Shown piece after piece: positions 23,920-35,951 of a stretch of 42,491 bases of DNA. The notes under the pieces were generated by a model. That model saw only the letters and a program-made list of their open reading frames with translations, was not told the origin of the DNA and searched no databases. A program made the position numbers and the translations under genes. The stretch covers positions 1 through 42,491 of the forward strand of contig JAIXMF010000088.1 of the NCBI GenBank assembly GCA_025201365.1, written 5' to 3'. Each line of letters begins with the position of its first letter. The stretch's first letter is position 1. The DNA comes from Syncephalis plumigaleata (lineage: Eukaryota > Zoopagomycota > Zoopagomycetes > Zoopagales > Piptocephalidaceae).

Positions 23920-25256
23920 TCCTTGCCATTCCATTTTATTATTAGCACACGATAAAGTTGTCTTTTTCTAATTGGCACGAAATGCGTATGTGTATGTATG
24001 TAATAATGACTGAAGTATACGCTGTAATCGATGAGCAGCATAATAGTAGTAGCTTAACCGTATATAACATTTGTGGATTGAATACAACGAATGATAGGGC
24101 AAGTTAGTTATTTATTACTCTAATGCGAGCATGAATAATAATGATAATAACAATGACAATAGCCCTAGAGCTGATAAGAGCATACAGAAACGTAAAAATG
24201 AAAGGATGTATATGTGCACACGCTTATTCAGTGGATATCAATCCCATACAATCCGATACACATGTATCTATATCGTAATGAATCCACACTAAATAGGCGA
24301 CCTATGTGCACACGTACACACACAAAAGTGTCGTAATGATCCCACATTCTATGGAGAGATAGAGATAGAAGAGTTCAAAAGAAACCGAAAAGGATAAATG
24401 AAAGCGTCTAACAAGCACATTAGATCAAAAAAACGAAAGAAAGTAAGAAAGAAAACGACAACAACGAGATGACTGCCTTCATGACATAATCAACGGATAA
24501 GACTAATAATAGTAATAGTAGTAATAGTAGTAATAATAAAGGCAAAACAACGCATAGTATAAGAAAAGAGTGAGTGAGTGAAAGAGACAGACAAAATTAA
24601 ACTAATATAGATGGGGGGAAGGGGAGAGTATAACCATGCGCATGCATCATCTATGCTTCATGCTGGTAGTATGTAACAACGACAAACAAACAAACAGATA
24701 CATCACATCTACTACATAACATTCCATAAGTGTTGATATTAATATCATATACGTCGATTTAGAGTAATGTTCATCATCATCGTCATCATAATAGTAATAC
24801 TACTACTGTACTACGGGTTATACAGCATTTGCTTACATTATCGGATTTAAATAAGGAAAAGAAAGAGATTAGGAAATAGGAGATGAATATACGTAGTTAG
24901 TTACACGACACAATTGCTTTGGTATTTCATAGTCATTATCTATCTATATTCATCAAGCTAGCTATATAGTATGTATGAATCGAGGGTACGATACGTTTCT
25001 ACTATATTATTGTTACAGTAATTATTATACTACATTCTATAGATGGATCATATGACTATTACCGCGTGCATGCATGTGTATATGTGTATACATGTAATAA
25101 GGGGAGAATACGAGTAAATAGCTAAATGGAAATCACAATGATGCAAAAGAGAGAGTATAACCCGTAGTTGTAGTAATCATTGACAATGTGTTAGCATTAA
25201 CCTAAATGAGCATATGCTATTAGTAGAGGAACTGATCGATCGTGATATTACACGCT
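23920..25256. other. Convergent 3' flanks of NHP2 and the bZIP gene, no gene seen
   Basis: About 1.3 kb of AT-rich DNA with short TAG/TAA trinucleotide patches (about 24508-24538), CA patches and poly-purine stretches. Probably 3' UTR on both sides. Confidence 0.5.
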
Positions 25257-26666
25257 CTAGATAGATGACCAACTATCAGAGTGTGGTCGACCATGAGTTA
25301 ATGGAATAATCGGTTTGGGTAGTGTAGGCGATGCTGACAAGTCGCGTGCCAACATATCCACAGAGTGTGATGGCGGCTGCTGCTGTTGCTGATGCTGATG
25401 ATGATGCGAACCCATTATATAGGATCCACCGTGAGAGGGTGGTGGCGTTGGCACGGAACTCTCGCGTCCTAATGATGCTACAGGTGAAGCGGTAGAACGA
25501 TCAGTCGTGTGTGTAGAACTGTCAGTAGGCAATGGGGTTACCATGTGACGTATATCACCGCCACCGTTACTGCCACCGTTCATTGGCGGCATGCTAGACG
25601 GCGTATTGTCCTCGAACATACCACGTCGATCCAAATGCATCGAGCCGAGGGTTAATTTTGCGTTCAACTCTTCGATTTCCTTACGAAGTCGTCGATTCTC
25701 CACTTCCATACGTTCCATACGATCTTCCAACTCTTGAACGTAGACCTTCTTCTTTTGACGGCATTCACGAGCTGCTAGACGGTTGCGTTCGAGACGACGA
25801 CGTCTACGCTCCTCGGGTGTCATGTGGAGGGTGCCGGAGGAGGTAGGCGTGGCGGGTCGTGAGCCGCCGTCAACGCTGCCCGCTCGGCTGGGCGATTCAT
25901 TGCCATAAAGCGAGTCGCGTCCCGGTGAACTAGGGACAGGCGAGGTCGATGAGCGTGTTGGAGCAAAGTCACCATGATTATGCGATGACACCATCGGATT
26001 GCCGTAGTTATGACGTGTAGCCGCCGGGGCGTACAGTTCATTAGATACCGGTGATCGAGACGACGACGATGGCGGGGACGAGCTCACGTTAGTGGGATTA
26101 AGTAGGGATGCAAGACCACCGGCGCCGCCTGAAGATGATATGGGCTGGGTCGAGGCAGGACGTGGACCCGCCTTTATCGCGGGCAAGGAGGCGGAGGAAG
26201 TCTCGCGATGCGAGTGATGTGGATGAGCCGATGTAGCCGGTAGAATGGCGGGTAGACGAGGGGATGGATAAGGGTTGTCATCCCGTCCACCATTATGACC
26301 TCGCTGCTGATGTGGATGATCGGACCATGATGCCACGGATGGTAGACGCTCGCTATTGGAGGAGGCACTATGCGCCAATGGAGAGCGTGCCTTGGGCGAC
26401 CAGGTTCGCTCGGGTAACTGGGCGTGGTCGTCAGCAGCTAGACACTTGCGCTTACGGTGATGATAGCCTAGATCGTCCATATATGTGGGACCGGCCGATG
26501 GCGAGGGAGGGGCTGAACCGGCATGTGAGGCGGGAACCGATGCTGTCGCGTGACTCGACTCGTGATTCAAGAAATAAAGATCACGACCTTCGAGACTACT
26601 GGTGGCAACCATCGACAAGGCAGCCAACGGCGAGGAGATAACTCGTGAGTCTAGAGAGGACGACAT
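25257..26666 (-). CDS. CREB/ATF-like bZIP transcription factor
   Basis: Single exon, 469 aa. The basic region is RRRRLERNRLAARECRQKKK with the invariant Asn295 and Arg303 in NRLAARECR, followed by a leucine-zipper coiled coil (VYVQELEDRMERMEVENRRL to about residue 345). The NxxAAREC signature is of CREB type and predicts binding to TGACGTCA as a dimer. The first 285 residues are Ser/Pro/His/Gly-rich and disordered, with several SP/TP sites (SPKARSP, SPSAGP) that could be MAP-kinase targets; a His/Gln run (HHHQHQQQQQ) and more SP/TP sites follow the zipper. A perfect TGACGTCA lies 585 bp upstream of its start codon. The gene is followed upstream by an unusually long gene-free region. Confidence 0.9.
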   Translation of the reverse strand: MSSSLDSRVISSPLAALSMVATSSLEGRDLYFLNHESSHATASVPASHAGSAPPSPSAGPTYMDDLGYHHRKRKCLAADDHAQLPERTWSPKARSPLAHSASSNSERLPSVASWSDHPHQQRGHNGGRDDNPYPSPRLPAILPATSAHPHHSHRETSSASLPAIKAGPRPASTQPISSSGGAGGLASLLNPTNVSSSPPSSSSRSPVSNELYAPAATRHNYGNPMVSSHNHGDFAPTRSSTSPVPSSPGRDSLYGNESPSRAGSVDGGSRPATPTSSGTLHMTPEERRRRRLERNRLAARECRQKKKVYVQELEDRMERMEVENRRLRKEIEELNAKLTLGSMHLDRRGMFEDNTPSSMPPMNGGSNGGGDIRHMVTPLPTDSSTHTTDRSTASPVASLGRESSVPTPPPSHGGSYIMGSHHHQHQQQQQPPSHSVDMLARDLSASPTLPKPIIPLTHGRPHSDSWSSI

Positions 26667-27250
26667 GACGACCAGTAATAAGGGCTAACAACAGTTGATA
26701 TGATGGAATAGCCTGGCAGTGGCGATGATGGTAATAGTAGTTGTAGTATTGGTAGTAGTAAATCAAAGAAAATAAAGCCTAAACTATTGATGATATATAA
26801 TAATAGTTAATCAATAAGTGTGATGCAATGTTGGTAGTAGTAGTAGTAGTAGTAATATAAAATGATGATGAGGTCAATAGTGGAAAATTAATAAAAGAGA
26901 AACGCAAACAAGCAAGTAAGCAAGCAAACAATCCCTTGTGAAAAACAGTCTCTACCACATAGACACACAAAGAGAAATACAACAACCAAAAGGTTTTTTT
27001 TTCTGTAGAAATTAGACTCTCTTATTATGCCCTATTTAATGATGGTGAGTTGATCCCTCTCTCGTATGTATCCACCACTACAATAAGTGAGAATACACGG
27101 TACAATGAGTCAGGGAAACGATAAAGCGAATGGATACAAATGATGAGAGTGTAGACTATTCAAAAGTAATACGTAGAGGGATAACCATCTGAAGAAGAAG
27201 AAAAAAAGCGAAAAAAAAGGTTTAAGGAGAATAAATTTCCACAAAGGACG

Positions 27251-27258
27251 TGACGTCA
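27251..27258. promoter_or_regulatory. Perfect CRE palindrome TGACGTCA
   Basis: The consensus CREB/ATF site lies 585 bp upstream of the start codon of a CREB-like bZIP gene, suggesting autoregulation. A one-mismatch copy, TGACGTGA, is at 27828-27835 and a TGACGT half site near 30729. Confidence 0.5.
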
Positions 27259-27979
27259 GCCGGTCTACGTGTAGATGTGTAACGAGAATGCTGAATATGC
27301 CAGCGTGGGTTACAAAAGGGCTGGGCAACAAAAAAAATTGAAGAAAAAAATACCAGAAAAGTCACACCCGTTCCCATTCATCATACACACACACTCGTAT
27401 ACACGCACGTGTGTACACCGTCGAAAAATGAATGAAATGGATAGTATTAGTCCATCATCATCATCATCATCCAATGTCTATTTACTTGTTGTATATACCA
27501 GCTACTAGTATTACAGGTATAGTATACTATTAGGTAATTAAAGTATACAAACCATATTGCTTATAGCAAGTATGTAGATGACTAGTCAGATGATTATCGT
27601 CATCAAAGAGATGTGAATATGATCGGAGAGAGATCAAGAGAAGCTAGGCAAGTAGTAGTAGTAGTAGTAGCTTATCATGAATATGAATTCCTTTTTGGCA
27701 ACGTATACAACATACACATTTCAAAGGTGATACGTCTGTTGTTATACACACATATTGCCACATTCATACATGGTACGATAGTAACAAAGAAAGTATGCCA
27801 AAAACATACAGAAAAGCCTGTCATCAATGACGTGATCGTGTAATCTTGTCATTCACAGGATCACATGAGAGGGAACAAACAATAATTGATGATGATGATG
27901 ATGATCCTGATGATAATGTCGTCACAAAGTCTATTTTGAGCAATGCTCATAGTTCCATTCTATGTCCTATACTCAGTAC

Positions 27980-27980
<1 letters not shown>

Positions 27981-28018
<38 letters not shown>
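27981..28018. repeat. GATA tetranucleotide microsatellite
   Basis: About nine tandem GATA units in the gene-poor region upstream of the bZIP gene. Confidence 0.85.
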
Positions 28019-28019
<1 letters not shown>

Positions 28020-28973
28020 AGATAGTTACGATAGTTACGATAATCTATAATCTATCTGTTTATGTGGTAGCCCAATAACCCTACTAATTGATTCATTGAT
28101 TGACTGAGTAATTGTCAAATGACTGACTGATGAGTCGTTTATAGACAATGACTGCATGGCAAAAGGCAAAAAAGAAATACCTCTATCTAATATGCATTAC
28201 ACATCCATTCATCCACACGTACATTACCATACACGACACCAGTCATGTGGTGCCATTAACTAAATGGAAGCGTATTCCTCACAAACCATGCATGATTTCA
28301 AGAGAATTGAAAATCCGCTTTATACACACACAATACACGCATGCGTGCATCCACATGTCTACGTGTATAGTAAATAGAATGAATGATGATGCTGCACTTT
28401 GTCCATTTAATCTATGAATAGCGCACATACACACATACACACATATCGTTTGAACCACTACTGCGTCATTCGTAAAGGGGTAAAAGATATCGAGTATGAT
28501 AATGATAACGATACGCGGTTAGAAGGGGAGGGACGTGGCTAGTCTATAATGACACTACACAAACACACGCATGCAGGCGCTCATTTCCTCTCCCTCTCTC
28601 CCTCTCTATCTCTTAATTTTACAAGTAATATTTAGTTACATGTTAGATAATAAAACACTTACCAGAAAACTTTTAATGTCGTCGACGCAGCAGTGATAGT
28701 TGTAAATAAACTAACTACGTAAATAAAAAGCAGCTCAAAATAATCAATCTATAATGAAGAAGGCGAAGAATTATAACGGTGGTAATACTAAATGGAAGAA
28801 GGATTCGATCGAAATAAAGAGGGAACTAGATAGAATAAAAGAAATATTCAAGTTTAATTAGGATCGTAGAAAGGCGAAGGAGAGAGAGAGAGTACTCTTT
28901 GAATCGATCAATCCAATAGGACAGTCACAAATAGTAGCCGTTGTAGTAGGGAATAATAGTATCAATGTCAATA

Positions 28974-29044
28974 ATAGTGTAGTAGTTGTAGTAGTTGTAG
29001 TTGCTGTAGCAGTTGTAGCAATAGTTGTAGTATTATTAATAATA
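28974..29044. repeat. Degenerate TAG/TTG trinucleotide repeat
   Basis: Imperfect GTA/GTT triplets over about 70 bp, ending in TAATAA units. No coding frame is supported. Confidence 0.7.
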
Positions 29045-31872
29045 ATGGCAATACTAGAAGCACACAGTGATGACGGAGTAAGATGAAAGAAAAAGAAAAA
29101 GAGAGAATGAGATGAGAATGAGAATGTATGCGTAGCGTTGTGTGTAAAAGGCGTGTCTAGTGAATAAGAAAGAAAAAGTCCAATACGTGTAGTAGTAGCA
29201 ACGACAGCAACAACGCTTGACAATAATAACGTTCAAAGCAAGAGCAAAGGTATGACTAACTCTAGACACTGTTCTATAATGCGACAAATAGTCGTATTTC
29301 TAATGTTCTAGTGATAGAAAAGGAAGAGATAGAATTAGAGAAGCCTGTAAAGTACTAGTGAATATATATTCTATAAAAGAACACACTATTGACTATAATA
29401 AAAGAGCAGAGGAATAGTAGGAAGAAGAAAAGAAAGGCACTAGCGTAGCAGTAATTAGCTATTACTATTACTATTATTACTGTAATAAATAGGAATCTAA
29501 CGGTATTTCTTGTAATGCAAATGGTCTCACAATATATAGAACGTAGAGTAGCGTGTGTGCGTGTGTGTTTCTAAGTATTGAACGCAAATAGCAGACGAAA
29601 AGAATAGAGCAAAAAATGAAGGCGACTAAAGATGAAAAAGAATCTTGATGAATAGAGAGGGAAAGAGAGAAAGAGAGAAAAGCAACTGAATAATGTAAGT
29701 GTGTGTGTGTGTAATAACGAGATGGATATAAAAGTGAGGCACACGTATTCAAATAGAGAACGGTTACTACTACTACTTCTAGGAATACTACGGATAACTA
29801 CTAGTACGTTATTAACGACAAATGATATTGACGATGACGATGATGGTGGTGATGGTGGTGATGATGATGTAGTGGGCGGGGAGGAGCAAAAGGACCGTGA
29901 TTTTATTTCATAATAATGTGAGCAGCAGTAGCAACGCTATACACCGTAAACCATCATTATTTAGCTATAACCGAAATAACCCTAAGCATAACCAGTTCCT
30001 TAACTTACCATATGGGTTACTTGTCATGATGAATGAGGCCAACATATTCATGCTTCGATGACACACATTAGAATGTTGCTTGCTCTGTGGTTAATTTACA
30101 TACAAGCTCATCATACACACACCTTCACGTTGATGCGTCGTAGTATCATTGGTAGACAACATGATACCAAGGGTTGTGTACGTGTATGTACGTGTATGTT
30201 CTTTACAGATAGACAGAAAGAGGGAGACAGAGAGAGGGAGACAGACTAGTTGATTTAGAATAACTCGTTTTACTTTTCAGATCCATGTGGCAGTAGCAAC
30301 ACATTCACATCAATGACGCCTTGTCCGTTCATATCACGCGTACATACACACATATACACATATACACAATGCTAAATGGTTATCCTTGACACCTGTCATC
30401 ATCCACACTTTCAATGAGTTGTTCGCTTCTCTTTATCTCGAGGAGTGATTGTTACTATTATCCGTCATTATTATGATCATTTCTCGTAATGCCTATCTTT
30501 TGCAATATAATAAAGAATAGTGATATTTGTCATACACAGCTATATACACACGCGTGCGTGTATGTCCACATGCCAACATCATTAAACCACGGATGTTCTC
30601 CTACTTGGCCTTTGCTTGCATATCAGGCAAGGTGGACACAGGTTTCTATTTTGTTGTTGTTCAACTACTGCCACTGCTACTGCCACTGCTATAACTCCGC
30701 TTTCATCTCGTGAAAAATGTACCATGACGATGACGTTGACAAAACACGCAGACTTCAACATGATACTACTGCTGTCCAATAGCAATCATTGCATGTGTTC
30801 GGTAGATCATCTTTTCTTTTAGTTTACAATAGGTACATGTGAGTATATGGAGGTGTGTGTGCGTGTGCGCGTGTGTGTGTGCTGATGTATACACTGTAAT
30901 GCGTCTAGTCGATGACAACATTCCACATGGTGTTTGTACTGCCGTGCCTGCACGAATGAGCGGTGGATGTTGCCCTGTGAATGGTTTCGTGTCATCATCC
31001 CGCATCGACCTTCAAGTAACTAAACATGCCCGCGTTGAAATGGCACTGGTCAGATAGTGCAAGCGACTCATGCTCGTCCCTGTTTGAGAGTTTATTCTTG
31101 CCCAAATGGGAAGATCCTACGTAGTAGAATGCCGAAGAGGATGCGTTGTTTATTTTGTTCAATAAAGAGAGAGAGGGAGATAGAGAGTAAGTTACATGTG
31201 TCGTATATACGAGAGAGCAAATTATTTGTTACGCAGTTAATGGACGGAAATGTGTGCACGATTGTTCTCATCTTCATTCCTTCATTCCTCCCTCTCCTTG
31301 GCCTAGTTACTGCAAGAGGCATGACGGGACAGATGCATTTCTAATGGGTTGGTTTCAGTTTCATGGTAAACAGGAAAGAGATATCGTTCATTTACAAGTA
31401 TCATGGCCTTGTCACCCGAGCCTACCGTTCTAACAATGGCGTTGAAAATGAAATTATTCTCATTAAACAGATGCTTGGCAATTCATGTGCAGGTTATCAG
31501 GTGATCTCATGTGATATACGCATATACATCAATATCATTTAGAGCATGATGATAGAATAAGCAGTTGAATTGTTTTTCATTAGATTACATTATACATGCA
31601 ATATGGAGAGAGCACCATAGAACACTGTTACCATCACAATAATAAAGCTTGTCAATTGATGATGCAGCATTGAATGTTACTAGACTAGGCAATTCACTTA
31701 TTCTTTGAATAATACTCCACCATAACGATTTATTAATGACTGATATGTGCATTGCGAATTGTGAACATCATAAACTAGCGATGAATGTGCATCTATACAT
31801 TCCTATAGGAACTACATATGCACGACAACACCCTAGCAGCAGTAGTAGCAGTAGTAGTTATTTCTTTCCAAG

Positions 31873-32555
31873 TTATTTGCTCTCATTGCTGTCACCCTCT
31901 TCTTCTTCGTCATCCTCTTCTTCTTCGAAATCCGCACCACCGCCCATCATGGCATTAAAGTCCATGTCGCCACCTGCTCCTTGGAATTGCGAAAAGTCCA
32001 TGCCTTCCATGCCGGGGAATCCTTGCATACCACCCTCGCCGGCTGCTTGTTCGTGTTGTTCATCTTCATCGACCCATCGGCTGAAATCAGTACGTAGATA
32101 CGGTAGCTTGATCTTTTCCTTTTGCAGACGTGGCCAGTAAGGCTGATCGTCGACCTTTTTCTTGATGATCATATGCAAATTCATACCAGTCTTGGCTTGT
32201 TTCGATTCCTATATAAACAATAAACAACAAACAATAAGCATATGTAATTGATCATTGATCACTCGAGCACTTACCTCTGGTACTACTTCATCATAGAGTT
32301 CAATGTCGAATGCATATTCAGTGCCATCGGATTCACCGCTAAAGGTAAGACGGTTGGACTCTAGGGTAACTTTCTCATTTTTGATATCACGCAAATTAAT
32401 CGTAACCAATAGAGTTTCTGTGCGTTGTGCCCAAAGCACTTCTGGATGGCGGATACTGTATACCAAGATATATAGATATTCGATGTTAGTTATGACGCGT
32501 ATATAATAAAAAGCTATTCCCTCTATATTCATTCGTATACTTACGTAGTAGTCAT
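31873..32555 (-). CDS. SBA1: Hsp90 co-chaperone p23/Sba1 (CS domain)
   Basis: Exons 32545-32555, 32275-32455 and 31873-32208 join to 175 aa. The first coding exon is only 11 nt (Met-Thr-Thr and two bases). The CS beta-sandwich has HPEVLWAQRTETLLVTINL, FSGESDGTEYAFDIELYDEV and the p23 hallmark YWPRLQKEKIKLPYLRTDFSRW, which contacts Hsp90. A Gly/Met-rich segment (GGMQGFPGMEGMDF) and a Glu/Asp-rich tail follow, as in Sba1. The protein stabilises the closed ATP-bound Hsp90 in the cytosol and nucleus and slows its ATPase. It is divergent from PCC1 with 447 bp between start codons. Confidence 0.93.
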
Positions 32556-33002
32556 GGTAATCACACAATATAAACGATACACTCAAGGTGGAGAGGTAAG
32601 AGAGAGAGAGAAAGGTGAACTACGTTAGAATCTCGTCAAAATAGCAAGAACGAGAATAGCCCACAAAACTAGACAAAGACAAAGACAAAAGAAAGAAAGA
32701 AAGAAAAAGTGAAAAGAAGTAAGGAGGAAACGAAAGACACGACAATATCAGTCAATAATAATATAGATGTGATGACGCTACACTATGAGGGTTGATGATG
32801 ATGATGACGATGCATTGGTAAAATGAGCATCCTCACTCTCTTTATTGATGCCTGTGTTCCAAAGTGTTCTAATTGATTCCACTCATTTGTGCCGTGTTTT
32901 TTGTGGATACATTTTAGTTTTACCTTTATCGCTACACTCGTTAAGCCAAAACTAACCTGCTCTAAGGCTTATAGTCGTCTACACTATCAGTATACATACA
33001 CT
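32556..33002. other. Divergent promoter between SBA1 and PCC1
   Basis: 447 bp with purine-rich tracts (GA and AAAG runs about 32590-32715) on the SBA1 side and a GAT patch near 32795. No gene. Confidence 0.5.
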
Positions 33003-33412
33003 ATGGACCATATTATGTAAGGAATACTTGTTATCACTATCTATTTATTACATACTGTTTATTGATCAGTGGTAAACGTTTAGTAATCTAAGTATTCCAT
33101 TTCCTTCGTCACGCTTGGCTACTATTGCCCAACGAGCAATTGAACCTAATCGTGAACCACGCAAAGATATCATAACACGTGAGCTGAGTGTCAACGAGGC
33201 AGCTGCAACATTGGAGGCGTAAGTAATTTGGCTATTGTCTATGATGTATATCTATATATCTAATGAACTGTGAATATGTTATCATTTCTACTAATGATAG
33301 GCGATTTATTTCGCGTGAATTGAAAACACTTCGCGTATCAGTTAACAGTTTCTTCGAATCATTAACCCTAGTTTCCGAGACTATGGAAGCATTCGATGAT
33401 CAAGACAAATGA
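33003..33412 (+). CDS. PCC1: KEOPS/EKC complex subunit Pcc1
   Basis: Exons 33003-33016, 33084-33218 and 33301-33412 join to 86 aa, the usual Pcc1 size. The first coding exon is 14 nt. SIPFPSSRLATIAQRAIEPNRE and RELSVNEAAATLEA are the conserved Pcc1 beta-strand/helix segments, and LKTLRVSVNSFFESLTLVSETMEAF the C-terminal helix that binds Kae1. KEOPS makes the t6A modification at position 37 of ANN-decoding tRNAs. The exon 2 acceptor TTTAG at 33083 was chosen over CAG at 33069 because the latter leads to an in-frame stop. Confidence 0.9.
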
Positions 33413-33536
33413 AGTGTTTATTTATAGTATATATAGTATATGTATATGTATGAATGTATGAATGTCGTTTTGTAGTAATATAGTGGAGTAGATCGTAATA
33501 GGAGCGAGCATGAATGTAGCTGCTCGATATCATCCG

Positions 33537-35393
33537 TCATGAATGTGTGGCGTCATCATTACAACAGCCGACTTCAGCTAATGCCTCGCTACAATTGTTG
33601 AACACCTCACGAGCCAGTCGATGAAACTCGTTACTAACATTGCTGGTATTTAATAGTTCACGTAATAATCGACGTACTTGACTCAACTTGTGCGGATACT
33701 CGCGATAATCGGTATAACAGATAATAGCGTTTAGTGCATTTAAACAAAGAACAAGAATCTAGTGGATATTGTTATGATCTGTAATTGATAGAAAAAGACA
33801 CTTGTATAGGAATACAACTTACGTCATTACGGTTGTCTTCGAGATCAGCGATATTTTGCAAGAGAATGTCTAGAATTACATTGCGATCATTTCTATAAAA
33901 ATAGTTGGATAACGGTGGTGACTTTAGAATACTAAATAATAACTCGATACACATATACTTGTTGGCGGCATTCTCTATAATTATATAGCATAGCATGAAT
34001 TAATTATTTAGTAGTGACAGTAACAGGCTATGTCTTACCTTCTCGATTCAATAGAAATACAAAACATTCCCCGAATGTTCTATTTGATTCAGGTCGTTGT
34101 GCCAGTTCGCAAAGTATAATATTATCGGATAGTGTACCCAATCGAGTAGGATCATGTTTAATAAGCACTCGATGTATGGCCACCTATTATTATCATGTTG
34201 TTATATTAGCTTGTAGTACCTGACCAATTAGAAATACTTACAAACAAGTAAATGGCAGTATTGGTAGTTTCATCATTTTGATCGTAACAAGTGGCATCAA
34301 TAATATTCAACAATCCACTAATGACTAGACCATCTATACCAGTGATTATTCGTGTATTAGTGACATGCATCAATACTGTACTGTACTCTCATGTATATAT
34401 ATATATGTGTAATCAATTACCTATTTGTTCTTCAGGTAACAAGTCTAACCGACAGAATTCAAGGCAAAGATTCATGATAACGATAAGTAATCGAGATAGA
34501 GCTGCTACTAGTGTAAATAAGTTAGTTCATCATTGACTATTACTTCTTGTATGCAATGATTACCTTGCCAGCCACATTGTAGTAGAGCTAAAGAGGACGA
34601 GATTACATTCGCTTGATGCTCACGCATATTAACATCAAGTGAACCAGGCTGAGCGAGTCGATCCACGGTGATTGTTGCAGGTTTTGAACGAATAATTGCC
34701 ACTAGTAATTCGCATACGAGTAAACTGCGTCGTTCTGGCACCTTTCCCTTTTTGTTTGTTTGTTTGTTTGTTTGTTCATTACAATGAAAGAAGGTAAGCA
34801 AGAAAGAAGATGAAGAGACCAGTCGGCAAATGCCATTCAAGCCATTTGACTATTTTATTTACCGTATTTATGCCATACAACTGAGTAGCCGCCTCCAGTA
34901 ATAATTGACACGTACCCAATCGAATGGATGATTCGTGAAACAGCGGCGACAATGTTAATATTTGATAGGCGACATCATTTCGTGTTTCTTCATTATCGAA
35001 CCAATCATCTAGATAGCGTCATCCATTAGCCGTTATAAGATATTCTATATATACTCATTGTGACTACCTTCATATTGTTCAGCGAAATCCAAAAGTTTAC
35101 GTAATGTAATAATAGATGTATGGTTAGTGATATCGCTATCATCATCATCATCGTCTTCATCATCGATAAAAGTACGCGCCGCTTTTCCTTTATCCACTCG
35201 AGTAGCTCGTTCCTTTAACTCTATTCATTTATTTATTACGTATTAACCAGTTAGCTATCATACAAATATATAAACCTATACTTTATTATTAGTATTATAC
35301 CGAGTAAACAATATACCTACCCGAAAGGAATTCCTGCAAATTCAGCGGTGTATTTGAAACCTTTTCATCGTTACTGCAAGACTCTGTAGTCAT
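33537..35393 (-). CDS. LDB17: SPIN90/Ldb17/Dip1-type Arp2/3 regulator
   Basis: Nine exons: 35321-35393, 35068-35220, 34863-35008, 34564-34741, 34421-34507, 34242-34333, 34039-34183, 33823-33974 and 33537-33758, giving 415 aa. The C-terminal half fits the SPIN90/Ldb17 leucine-rich domain: FGECFVFLLNREE, an intervening helix, SNYFYRNDRNVILDILLQ, NIADLEDNRND and a final helix bundle with YPHKLSQVRRLLRELL. An acidic loop (DDEDDDDDDSD) lies near residue 42. Proteins of this family start linear filaments through Arp2/3 at endocytic actin patches. Exon 4 has an unusual acceptor with purine-rich sequence (AAAG at 34742), next to a TTTG repeat; GGGAAAG offers an alternative two codons upstream in the same frame. 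Assignment rests on the C-terminal signature. Confidence 0.82.
34749..34776. repeat. TTTG tetranucleotide repeat inside an LDB17 intron
   Basis: Six to seven tandem units immediately before (on the coding strand, CAAA units) the exon 4 acceptor of the SPIN90-type gene, in place of a pyrimidine tract. Confidence 0.8.
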
Positions 35394-35951
35394 GACAAAC
35401 AATAATAATAATAACAGTGAAAGAATATTAAGAGTGAGTAGAATAGGTAAATAGTTAATTAGAGTAACGGTTCAAGATGAAATGCTGCTGATACGAAGGA
35501 AATAACGCTATATGAGAAATGGAAAGGGAATACTATCTAGCAAGACTGAATGAAAGCCAAGGCAACATTTTAATGATTACCCGCTGAAATAGAAGCTGTA
35601 AAAATCATTAACCTGCATGACCATTTTGTATCAAATGGTGAGTGAATTTCACCTGCTGTGATTAAACGGTATACCCGATTGCCATCATTATAATTAATTG
35701 TTTTCTCTCCTTTTTGCGCTTTTTCTTTTAACGGCAAGTATCTATCAATGTTTATTCATTGAAGAGGGCCATTCTACTACACATTCCTGATAAAGAGTAG
35801 TATATTGCAGACGTATATACGTACGTGCCTGTGTGTGTGTACGTGTGTGTATGTTTCGCTTCTTCTCTCTATCCTGTTATCCTTGTACACTCGGTAGTAT
35901 TCACTCTAGTATTGACGCGTGTTATTAGCGTGCTATTACTAAGATCACGTT
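35394..35951. other. Divergent promoter region, no gene seen
   Basis: 558 bp between the SPIN90-type gene and the small membrane protein gene, with a short GT run near 35831-35852. Nothing else recognised. Confidence 0.5.

Larger units (their letters stand above)
26667..31872. other. 5.2-kb gene-poor region upstream of the bZIP gene
   Basis: I find no recognisable exon, tRNA or transposon here. It contains many simple repeats: GAT (27888-27913), GATA (27981-28018), TAG/TTG trinucleotides (28974-29044), GAT/GGT (29832-29870), repeated CA/GT tracts with palindromes such as ACGCATGCGT near 28335, and CTG/CTA patches. The many open frames listed by length are low-complexity products of these repeats. 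It may be a long promoter and 5' leader of the bZIP gene, or hold noncoding transcripts. Confidence 0.55.

Noticed and set aside
28858-29287. Overlapping minus-strand open frames rich in Thr and Ser
   Set aside because: Translations of trinucleotide and purine-rich repeats; no domain or splice context.
31736-32140. 134-codon plus-strand open frame
   Set aside because: Antisense shadow of the SBA1 C-terminal exon plus an AGC/AGT repeat.
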